Made by a program: the position numbers and the translations under genes. Below are positions 8,119 through 16,700 of a stretch of 38,804 bases of DNA, piece by piece; position 1 is the stretch's first letter; every line of letters begins with the position of its first letter. The notes below the pieces were generated by a model, which ran no database searches, was not told the DNA's origin, and was given only the letters and a program-made list of their open reading frames with translations. The stretch covers positions 1 through 38,804 of the forward strand of contig JACNFY010000023.1 of the NCBI GenBank assembly GCA_014384375.1. Direction: 5' to 3'. Source of the stretch: Nanobdellati archaeon (GTDB taxonomy: Archaea > Nanobdellota > Nanobdellia > Woesearchaeales > GCA-2686295).

Positions 8119-9411
8119 ATGGGGAAAGGGATAATATATCTAGTAGCAATGATTTTGCTAGCAGTTGTTGCTCAAGCAGCAAACGTAGGTGTTGTAGTTC
8201 TATTGGCAGATGGAACAATATATACAGATTGTGTGACTATCAATGATGAGCAATCTGCTTATGACGCATTCCAGAAGACAACTCTGGACATGGTGTGGCA
8301 GAATTTCGGCTTTGGTTATTTCCTAGAATCTGTTGAAGGAGTCGCAAGCGATGCAGGAGCAGGAAAGTATTGGTCTTTCTGGCATATAGATTCAGCAGGC
8401 ACAGATTTCGAAGCTGCAATGGTCGGTGCAGGTGACTATGAGATAAGCACTGATGATAAGGTTATAGGTTTGTCTTACACAGCTTTTGATGTGTCATTCA
8501 ACCCAATAACAAATCCCCCTTTCTACGGATATGATAATTTATGTCCTAATAAAATGAGTGTCAGCAAAGTTCAAGCAATCGTTGATTCAGATAGTGAGAG
8601 TGTTGATGAAGGTGATAAAATCGAGGTAAAGCCTGGCTCGAAGCTAGTGATAGTCATAAAAATAAAGAATCTGGATGAAGAGCTTGAACTTGAGAATGTG
8701 GAAGTTGAAGGAGTTATAGAAGGTATTGATGACGGAGATGACTTGGAAGCTGAGTCTAACAGCGTAGATATAGATGAGGATGAAAAAGAAGAAGTTGAAT
8801 TGGAGTTTGACATCCCATTGGATGCAGATGATGATGAGTATAATTTGATATTGACAATAACCGGAGAAGGAGAGCTTCCCTACAGAGAAATAATCACTTA
8901 TGAAGTGGAAGTCGAGAAGGAAAAACACGAATTAGTGGTAAAAGTTCCTGACAGCAAATCTGTGAGTTGTGGAGGATATATTACTATGGATGTAAAAGTT
9001 AGCAATATAGGGCAAGAGGATGAAGAGGTCACAATACAGGTAACTAATGCTGATCTTAGTGTAGATTTGGTAAGAGATTTAAAGTTGGATGAAGCTGATA
9101 CAGAGACAAAGTCCTTTACTGTTCGGGTTCCATCAACTGCTGAAGGAGAGTATGACTTGGAAACTATTGTGAGTTACTATGATGAGACAGACACTTATCA
9201 CACAACATTAACAGTTGATTGTGAGGAAGAAGAGCAAACCAATGTCCAGCAAACACTGTTTGGAAGAGAGGAGTCTTCATTTCAAGAGGATTATGAGTTC
9301 ACAGAGGAAAAGGAAAATATAAAAGGAAGTATGAATATCTCTTATATAGCATTATTAATAATTGTCAATGTTGTGTTTATATCATTGATAATATTTTTGG
9401 TAAGGAAATGA
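8119..9411 (+). CDS. Secreted/anchored protein: DUF4430-like N-terminus plus CARDB/NEW3-like repeats and C-terminal TM anchor
   Basis: Signal peptide; 'SAYDAFQKTTLDMVWQNFGFGYFLESV...KYWSFWHI' resembles a DUF4430/transcobalamin beta-grasp; Ig-like repeats; terminal 'ISYIALLIIVNVVFISLIIFLVRK'. Confidence 0.6.
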   Translation: MGKGIIYLVAMILLAVVAQAANVGVVVLLADGTIYTDCVTINDEQSAYDAFQKTTLDMVWQNFGFGYFLESVEGVASDAGAGKYWSFWHIDSAGTDFEAAMVGAGDYEISTDDKVIGLSYTAFDVSFNPITNPPFYGYDNLCPNKMSVSKVQAIVDSDSESVDEGDKIEVKPGSKLVIVIKIKNLDEELELENVEVEGVIEGIDDGDDLEAESNSVDIDEDEKEEVELEFDIPLDADDDEYNLILTITGEGELPYREIITYEVEVEKEKHELVVKVPDSKSVSCGGYITMDVKVSNIGQEDEEVTIQVTNADLSVDLVRDLKLDEADTETKSFTVRVPSTAEGEYDLETIVSYYDETDTYHTTLTVDCEEEEQTNVQQTLFGREESSFQEDYEFTEEKENIKGSMNISYIALLIIVNVVFISLIIFLVRK

Positions 9412-10082
9412 GTCAGAAACTAAAACTTAAACAAAAAAAGAAGCAAAAACAAAAAACAACTACAAAGCAGAAGACAGATGTGAAGCAAAGGGTTGCATTG
9501 CATGCTTTGCAGAAGCAACTGAGTGTTTTGAATTTGCGAGAGGCGTTAATACTGATATCTTTCATACTCGGAGCTGGTTTACTAAGAGTGCCTATGCAAG
9601 CAATACCAAGCGCTGAACCAATAACTTTCTTTGCTTTATTGGCTGGATGGTTGTTTGGCAAGAAAAAAGGGTTTTTAGTAGGAGCAGGTGCTTTATTGAC
9701 AAGCAATTTCTTTGTTTTCGGAGGCCACGGACCATGGACATTGTTTCAGGCGTTAGGCTTTGGTTTAGCGGGATTCTTAGGTGGCTTCCTGAGGAAGAGG
9801 TCTGGCTATGTATCTACAGTTTTGATAGCAATCGCAGCTACGTTAGTGTTTGAACTTGTTTTGAACATAAGCTCATTATTCATCTTCCCGTTTGGCTTCA
9901 TAGTATTCATAACTGCACTACCATTCACACTTATACATCTGGTAAGCAATATTGTTTTTTCTATGGGTTTGCCAAAAGCGAGGAAGTTAATCTATGAAAA
10001 AGGACAATTTAATGAAAGGGCTCTTTGTCGTGAGCTTATTGCTAAGTTTAAGTCTGGTAAGCTGTCAAGAGCAAAGCAATGA
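9408..10082 (+). CDS. ECF-type transporter S-component-like membrane protein
   Basis: 'ITFFALLAGWLFGKKKGFLVGAGALLTSNFFVFGGHGPWTLFQALGFGLAGFLGGFLRKRS' resembles S-component topology; ATGA overlap with the previous gene. Confidence 0.65.
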   Translation: MSQKLKLKQKKKQKQKTTTKQKTDVKQRVALHALQKQLSVLNLREALILISFILGAGLLRVPMQAIPSAEPITFFALLAGWLFGKKKGFLVGAGALLTSNFFVFGGHGPWTLFQALGFGLAGFLGGFLRKRSGYVSTVLIAIAATLVFELVLNISSLFIFPFGFIVFITALPFTLIHLVSNIVFSMGLPKARKLIYEKGQFNERALCRELIAKFKSGKLSRAKQ

Positions 10083-10359
10083 AGGAGAGGTCACCCTTGT
10101 TCTAAGAGTGTTAGGAAATAATGAGACTTCACAGTTTGCTTTCAAAGATGCGACACTTCTTGATATTCTGAAGAATAAATACGAAGTGAAGTTGAAGAAA
10201 ATCTTTTATACAGAATACGTTGAATGTATTAATGAAGTATGCGCTAATGATGAGTACTCATGGCTATACTATGTCAATGATAAACCGATGAATCTAGGAG
10301 TGGACGTTTACAAGGTCAAAGATAGAGATGTGGTTCTGTTTGCTTACAGGAAGGTTTGA
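9994..10359 (+). CDS. DUF4430-domain putative lipoprotein
   Basis: Signal peptide ending LSLVSC; 'ATLLDILKNKYEVKLKKIFYTEYVECINEV...YSWLYYVNDKPMNLGVDVYKVKDRDVVLFAYRKV'. Overlaps the end of the upstream ORF. Confidence 0.65.
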   Translation: MKKDNLMKGLFVVSLLLSLSLVSCQEQSNEGEVTLVLRVLGNNETSQFAFKDATLLDILKNKYEVKLKKIFYTEYVECINEVCANDEYSWLYYVNDKPMNLGVDVYKVKDRDVVLFAYRKV

Positions 10360-10403
10360 TATTTTATTTTTTCAAAAAATTTATATAGTTCTAAGTTTTA
10401 TTA

Positions 10404-10565
10404 CGCTGTAGCCGGGAATCGAACCCGGATGACCTGTGACAGTCAAATGCTTTCTGACCGCCCAACACTACATAGGGTGGTTTCAGGCATTTGCCACAAC
10501 AAAAAGCGAAGCTTTTTGGGTTCCAAAAATCTGTGATTTTTGTTATATCATTAGGCGACTACGAC
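10404..10565 (-). tRNA. Probable tRNA-Ser(GGA), type II, with insertions in the D-loop and anticodon loop
   Basis: T-arm CCGGG-TTCGATT-CCCGG, acceptor GTCGTAG/CTACAGC (one C-A mismatch, one G-U), N73=G, V-arm TGAC...GTCA, anticodon stem AATGC/GCATT. Removing 10455-10483 gives loop CTG+GAAA = CTGGAAA. D-stem GCC/GGC encloses ~57 nt with two hairpins. Confidence 0.6.
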
Positions 10566-10580
10566 AATTCTATTTTTTAG

Positions 10581-10692
10581 CGGCAGGGACGGGACTTCCA
10601 AGCCCAAGGAGCAATAAGCTTTTGAACCCATGAGACCCGTCAAGGTCACTCGATCATAAGTCGAGCGCAATGCCGAACTATGCGACCCTGCC
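10581..10692 (-). tRNA. tRNA with UAU anticodon, type-II-like variable arm and an insertion in the T-loop
   Basis: Acceptor GGCAGGG/CCCTGCC; D-arm GCAT-AGTTCGGCA-TTGC; anticodon arm CTCGA-CTTATGA-TCGAG; V-arm GACC/GGTC; T-stem ATGGG/CCCGT with TTCAA then ~26 extra nt in the T-loop; N73=G. Confidence 0.65.
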
Positions 10693-10737
10693 ATTGCTAA
10701 ACGTAAAATATTTAAAATACAGAACTTTATGCATATT

Positions 10738-10769
10738 ACCCGTCAAGGTTGCTGGGCTATGCGCCCTGC
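10738..10769 (-). pseudogene. Decayed fragment of the UAU tRNA
   Basis: Minus strand GCAGGGCGCATAGCCC...ACCTTGACGGGT matches the 5' arm and V-arm of the UAU tRNA with the anticodon arm missing. Confidence 0.5.
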
Positions 10770-10856
10770 ATTTCTTTTAAATTTTAGAACGAATGCTTCT
10801 TATTAAGCGCTATGCAGATATTTGTCCAGTGCAAAATTTTCTCGTCACGAAAATAT

Positions 10857-10872
10857 CCCGGATGACCTGTAG
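10857..10872 (-). pseudogene. Decayed fragment of tRNA-Ser
   Basis: Minus strand CTACAGGTCATCCGGG matches the tRNA-Ser segment CACAGGTCATCCGGG. Confidence 0.4.
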
Positions 10873-10935
10873 TTTTTTCCCAATCAGAAACTTTCAATAA
10901 CAACCTTTAAATATAATTCTTCTCTCAACATCGTC

Positions 10936-12915
10936 ATGGGAAAAAAATTTTATGTAACTACTGCGATTGCATACCCGAATTCCAGGCCTCATTTGGGTCA
11001 TGCTTTGGAAATTGTACAGGCTGATGTAGTTGCACGTTTCCATAAATTATTGGGAAAAGATGTTTTCTTTCAGACTGGTACTGATGAGCATGGAACAAAG
11101 AACTGGGAGACTGCTCAAAAGGAAGGGAAGGAAATAACCTGGTTTCTCAACGAGAATGTCGCTGTTTTCAAAAAACTCTACAAACAGCTAAACATTTCTT
11201 ATGATTATTTTATTAGAACTACTGATAAGAAGATTCATCATCCTGGGGCAATAAAGCTCTGGAAAGAATTAGTTAAATCTGGTGATATTTACAAAAAAAA
11301 GTATAAAGGCCTTTATTGTGTTGGCTGTGAAACTTTTAAGACTGAAAAGGAACTTGAAGATGGAAAATGCCCTAATCACCCTAAATTAGATATCAAACAT
11401 GTTGAGGAGGAAAATTATTTTTTTAAACTTTCAAAGTATAGCAAGGAAGTTATGCAAAAAATAAAATCAGATGAATACAAAGTAATTCCTAAAGAGAGAA
11501 AAAATGAAATCCTGTCTTTCTTAAAGGATGCAAAGGATATAAGTTTTTCCAGACCTAAAACTTCTTTGCCTTGGGGTATCACTGTTCCTGGAGATGATGA
11601 CCAGGTTATGTACGTGTGGTGCGACGCCTTATCTAATTATATAACTGGCGTGGGTTATGGTAGGGATGATAAACAGTTTAACCAAATATGGCCTGCAGAT
11701 GTTCATATAATTGGAAAAGATATATTGAGATTCCACGCTGCTTTTTGGCCTGCAATGCTTCTCTCTGCTAAGGTTCCATTGCCCAAGCAATTGTTCACAC
11801 ATGGTTTCATACTAACAAAAGGCGCCAAGATGAGCAAGTCTTCAGGCAACGTTATTGAGCCTTTTGAACAGATTGAGAGGTATGGTGCAGACAGGTTCAG
11901 GTTTTACATAATAGGCACAATGCCCCTGGATTCAGATGGGGATTATTCAGAAGAATTATTGGTTGAAAGAACTAATTCAGAGATTGTTAGTAATCTCGCC
12001 AACTACATATATAGAACATGCTCTTTTTTGAACAAGAACTTTGACGGTAAGGTGATTAGTGCAAGGGATGATGCTTTCACAAAGCCATTGGAGAAAAAGT
12101 TTGCTGAAGCAATAAAACAGTATGAAGATTATGATTTTAGAAAAGCGGTAAACACAGTTCTAGCAATAAGTGCTGAAGGAAACAAATATTTTCAGGACAA
12201 AGAACCCTGGAGCCTGATAAAAAAAGATAAGGAAAAAGCACATCAAGTCCTGTCTTTATGTACCAACCTAGCAAAGAACATTATTATCTTGTTAAAACCT
12301 ATTCTTCCTGTCTATACTGCAAATATCGAGAAGCAGTTGAACTTGAAAGACTTGTCATTCAAAGATTTGAATTTTGATTTGAAGAATCATACTATTGGCA
12401 AAGCAGAGATATTTTACAAAAAGATTGAACCTATAAAGCTTCAGGCTGAGGAAAGCGCTTTTTCAAAGCTGAATTTGAAGGTTGCAGAGATTAAAGAGAT
12501 TAAGGATCACCCATCTGCTGACAAGCTCTACATATTAAAGGTTGATATTGGTGAAGAGAGGCAGCTAGTTGCAGGATTAAAGGGTCATTACTCGAAGGAT
12601 GAGTTGAAGGGTAAGAAACTCGTTGTTGTCACTAACCTGCAGCATGCTAAACTGCGTGGCGAGAAGTCAGAGGGTATGCTGTTGGCTGCTGCTGCTGGGG
12701 AAAAAGTTGGTATACTTTTTGTTGACAAAAGTAAACCGGGTGAAAATGTTCTTGTCGAAGGAGCAAAGCCAAACAATGAGCAGATTACTTTCAACGAGTT
12801 CATGGATGTCAAGTTAGAGGCAAAGAGTGGCAAAGCATACTTTGAAGGGAAACCTTTGAAGACTAGTTCTGAAATTGTCCATGTGGACAAGAAGATAGAA
12901 GGTAAGATTAGATAA
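10936..12915 (+). CDS. metG: Methionyl-tRNA synthetase with C-terminal EMAPII-type tRNA-binding domain
   Basis: TAIAYPNSRPHLGHALE, QTGTDEHGTK, KGAKMSKSSGN, and C-terminal 'KVAEIKEIKDHPSADKLYILKVDIG'. Confidence 0.97.
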   Translation: MGKKFYVTTAIAYPNSRPHLGHALEIVQADVVARFHKLLGKDVFFQTGTDEHGTKNWETAQKEGKEITWFLNENVAVFKKLYKQLNISYDYFIRTTDKKIHHPGAIKLWKELVKSGDIYKKKYKGLYCVGCETFKTEKELEDGKCPNHPKLDIKHVEEENYFFKLSKYSKEVMQKIKSDEYKVIPKERKNEILSFLKDAKDISFSRPKTSLPWGITVPGDDDQVMYVWCDALSNYITGVGYGRDDKQFNQIWPADVHIIGKDILRFHAAFWPAMLLSAKVPLPKQLFTHGFILTKGAKMSKSSGNVIEPFEQIERYGADRFRFYIIGTMPLDSDGDYSEELLVERTNSEIVSNLANYIYRTCSFLNKNFDGKVISARDDAFTKPLEKKFAEAIKQYEDYDFRKAVNTVLAISAEGNKYFQDKEPWSLIKKDKEKAHQVLSLCTNLAKNIIILLKPILPVYTANIEKQLNLKDLSFKDLNFDLKNHTIGKAEIFYKKIEPIKLQAEESAFSKLNLKVAEIKEIKDHPSADKLYILKVDIGEERQLVAGLKGHYSKDELKGKKLVVVTNLQHAKLRGEKSEGMLLAAAAGEKVGILFVDKSKPGENVLVEGAKPNNEQITFNEFMDVKLEAKSGKAYFEGKPLKTSSEIVHVDKKIEGKIR

Positions 12916-12928
12916 CTTTAAACTAATA

Positions 12929-13276
12929 TTATTTCTTTTTGTAGCTAAATCTTTTATTGTATTCTTTATGATTATGAATGTCTAGGATGAAAGCTATTAT
13001 TTCCACTTCTTGATTTTCTCTTAGAGTGTAAAGCATTCTCCAAAACATCGGAAGAGAAACTCTGTAGAGGTTTTTTATATTGTGTTTAATTCGGTATTCT
13101 TTAGGAATAAGTTTCTTTTGAACTTTTAATCCATAGAAAGGATTTGTTTTTATTAATTCAAATTTATATTCTATTGCTTTTAGTAAGGTTAATTCTTTTT
13201 TTGTTATTCTCCTTTTGTTTTTTAATCTTAGAAATACTTTCTTAGCATCTTTTGAAAGAATTATTCTTTTGTTCAT
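12929..13276 (-). CDS. RelE/ParE-fold toxin-like protein
   Basis: 'NLYRVSLPMFWRMLYTLRENQEVEIIAFILDIHNHKEYNKRFSY' matches the RelE-type C-terminal beta pattern. Confidence 0.6.
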   Translation of the reverse strand: MNKRIILSKDAKKVFLRLKNKRRITKKELTLLKAIEYKFELIKTNPFYGLKVQKKLIPKEYRIKHNIKNLYRVSLPMFWRMLYTLRENQEVEIIAFILDIHNHKEYNKRFSYKKK

Positions 13277-13351
13277 AGAGGATTCTTATAAATTCTTCTT
13301 AATAAGTATTCTCCAAGTTTTTTCGGAAATATTTTGGCGTCCACAGAAATA

Positions 13352-13618
13352 TTAATCTTTTTTATCTGGTTTCCATTCATAACCTTCTTCAATAGCTTTT
13401 TGAAGTTTAGGACTATCATTATAAATCCATAAAATGCCATCAGGACAGTAAATGATCTTTTTACTATCATACAAATAATGTAGTGCTTCCATCAATGTGT
13501 AATGATTAACTTTTTTTGGAAGTATTTTTTTTAGATTAGCAAGTGTTATTGCGCTGTCTTCCATGTTCTTCAGAGTATTTTCAATCATTAAGATTGTTTT
13601 TAATCTTGGTGAACCCAT
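13352..13618 (-). CDS. Winged-HTH antitoxin-like partner
   Basis: Small ORF just upstream of, and co-oriented with, the RelE-like gene; HTH-like N-terminus, charged C-terminal tail 'SPKLQKAIEEGYEWKPDKKD'. Confidence 0.5.
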   Translation of the reverse strand: MGSPRLKTILMIENTLKNMEDSAITLANLKKILPKKVNHYTLMEALHYLYDSKKIIYCPDGILWIYNDSPKLQKAIEEGYEWKPDKKD

Positions 13619-13787
13619 TTTAGTGTCAGATTGTTATTAATTGATAAATAATGGATACTAATTAGTATATAAATCTTTCTATTTTAAAGTTAAAAATACT
13701 CCTGAAGATGATAATATCCTAATATTTTATTAATAGAAAATTATATAAGGGACAAGGTTGATTAAATACCTAAAAGAGTGTTGGTTG

Positions 13788-16700
13788 ATGAAGAGAAGAG
13801 CCTTGTTAATATTGTTTCTACTAATTCCTTCTGTTAGCGCTCTAGAGCTGACTGGTTTGGAATTCTTGGAATTTGAAAGTCACGGCAGACCTATAGGTGC
13901 AATCTCAACTGGGAGAGTGCCTAATATTGATATGAAGATGGTCATTAGAGGAGAAGACTTTGTCAGGCTCACAGCGGATGTTTCAGGCCTGAACAGGAAC
14001 GATGCTATAGTTCAGGAGAGAGGATACGAGAACATGGTTGTTCAATCAAGCTCGTGTCAGAAGGAGAATGATACATACACCTGCTATATAAGGAGACTTC
14101 TGCTACTTCTCTCCTCAGATACTGTTACTATTCCGATAACTCTTTACAACGATACAAATAGCACACTACTTGAAGAGGTTTATATCTTTGAGCTCGATGA
14201 CACTGCTCCAAGGGTTACTTTCATAGGAACAGAGGCTTGTTTGGAAGACACTTGCTATATTCCTTCTGGAGTGTATGCTCCTATAAAGATACAGTTTGAG
14301 GATGAGAAAGGAACATTTGAGAAGAGACTTATCAGGTATTCGCTTGCAGGTGCAAAGCACTTCGTGCATACATGTGATGGACAGACTTGTTATGCAAGAG
14401 CAAAGACAACCTGCAGCTCAGGTCAGAGAGTAACCATCAAGATAATCCCAGACCAGACAATGGACGACGCCTACAACAAAGTAAGCAACAGCCTTAGGAG
14501 GGAGTTGGTTTGTGACTCTAAAGACCCAGTTGTTCTTAGTACAAAGGTGGAATCACAAGTAGCAGAGTATGTCAAGTTGGGGGACACGATGATAATCACT
14601 ATGAATGTTAGTGAGGATATAGGACCTGTCTCTGGTGTGGCAAACTTCTCTGCTTTTGGAGGTGAGGAGGTCCCTGGTAGTTGTGCACAGGAAGATGAAA
14701 TCTGGAAATGCGTATTCTCATCTGTTGTTTATGGAGATGACCCCTATATTGGAGATGTAAAGATTACAATCAGAGATCTTGCAGGTAATACGATTGAGGA
14801 GACTGTTGAACAAGAAATCCTTGGCTTGTCTCAAGAATTAGAACCTGATTATTGGAGGATAAGTTATGATTATTCTCCTAGCACAATTAACAAGCAATTC
14901 ATGCCTTATGTGAATAAGAAAGTATATCTTCATTCTACATTAAGTCCAAAGTCTGGTAATGTGGAAGTGTTAAATTTACGGATATCAGATTGCAAAGCAG
15001 AGAATGGGACAACTTACCAAACTAGAGGTAGTCCTAAATTGTTCAATTTTGATATTGGAAATAAGAATCCTGTGGCTGTTTTCTCGTTCACCCAATCCTC
15101 CTTGCCTGATGAGGTTGAAAAAATAAAGTTTAACTGTACTTTGAGTATTCAGACTCGAAAAGAGACAGCTGTAGGAAAGTTCTTTGTCACTAATCCTGAG
15201 AAGGAAATAGTTAAGCTGGAGATAAACTTTGCTAACTTGGAAAGACCAGAAGAACAAATAAGAGCAGAGGTTGCTAGTATTCAACAAAAAGCACAGGAAT
15301 GGGAGAACAAGTATGGTTTTTACAGGGACATTCTAACTAATTATAGATTGTTTTGTGGTGGAATGAATGCAATGAATGTAATTTCCGGAGGTCTTAGTAC
15401 TCTTGGTGTTTCGATGCAAGGTTTTCCTCCTACTAAACCTGCGGGGCAGGTTGTAACCAAGGTAGGAACTACAGTAGGTGTTGTTCCAGATGCAGCATTT
15501 AGTGTTCCGAAAAGTCAGGGCATGTGCCAGATAATGCTTTGCAAAGCAGATTTTCAGACAAAAGCTACTGATGTCATAGGAAAACTGCCTGGGGTTGAAT
15601 TTATGTCTAAAGTCGCGGGTTATGAGAGCTATGCCGACTTTGTCAACCCTGATAATAGTTTGGTTATGAGTGTTCTGACAATGTGTCTTCCTTCTTTTAT
15701 GTACAATTTGCAAAAGGCAAAAGCCATTGATTGTGAGTATCTAAGTTGTTTGAACAGGGATTTTCTTCATGGGGGATTTCCTCTTAGTGGTTGCGCTGAG
15801 ATGAGAACTGGTAACAAGTGCAAATTCTATGTTGGTGAGTTTTTTGAGGTTTTTCCCTATTCAGCAATAGCTGATGATATGATGAAGCTTCTCAAAGATT
15901 CACTCAGTAATCCAGCTAGTCTAGTTGGCACTTCTTTATCTACCTTTTGTTATTTTACAGGAGGAGGTATAGGCGGTGTTACAGAGGGTATGTGCAATAT
16001 AGCTGCTTCAGTGAGTAAGGTTACAAAGTTTTTAAACAGTTTTAGTGGCGTCCAGAATCTTCAGGCTAAATACAATCAACCTATAAGCGTTTGTGATAGC
16101 ATACTTGGATCCCTTGACCGTCCATACGATGACCGTGTTTTTGAGCCAGAAGAACCTGCGCAACCTGATGAATTCTGCAGTGTTCATGGATGTAAGAAAG
16201 TTGTTGGTAACACAAGATATGAGCGAGTGGGAGATTATTATTATGTAAACGGGAAGAAAGTAAAAGCAGAAGATGTGCCTTCTGAAATTAAAAATGATTT
16301 GGATCATTATCATGCTTCTTGGCAGCAACAAAGACTAGATAGTCTGCCAGCAACTATAAGAGAGGGTTATGCTGAGTATTCAACACTTAATCAACAGGCC
16401 ATAGATGCTGGAACTGAGTATAATGATGCTCAGAGCACTTATAATGACCACAGAGCTGCTTATAGTGATTACAAAGGTATTGGAAGATGGAATTGGTTAA
16501 CAAGACCATCAGATGAAGATAAACAAAAACAAGATGAGCAAAGAAAGAAACTTGCAGAGCAGATAACAGGTAATACAGAGGCTAGTGAGGAACAGATAAA
16601 AACGTTTTTAGACTCTGAGGAAGAAACAGTTGATGGAAAGAAAGACGACTTTAAAACGAAAAGAAAAGAGGCAGATGATAAGCTTAAAGAAACAAATAGA

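Noticed and set aside
8571-8813. Minus-strand ORF rich in Ser (MSNSNSTSSFSSSSIST...)
   Set aside because: Antisense shadow of the Glu/Asp-rich segment of the 8119-9411 gene.
10404-10445. Initial reading as tRNA-Asp from the sequence CTGTCAC
   Set aside because: This places the variable loop at 2 nt; the segment fits better as the V-arm of a type II tRNA-Ser.
10436-10633. 65-aa + strand ORF
   Set aside because: Lies across the tRNA-Ser and UAU tRNA genes; no start signal.
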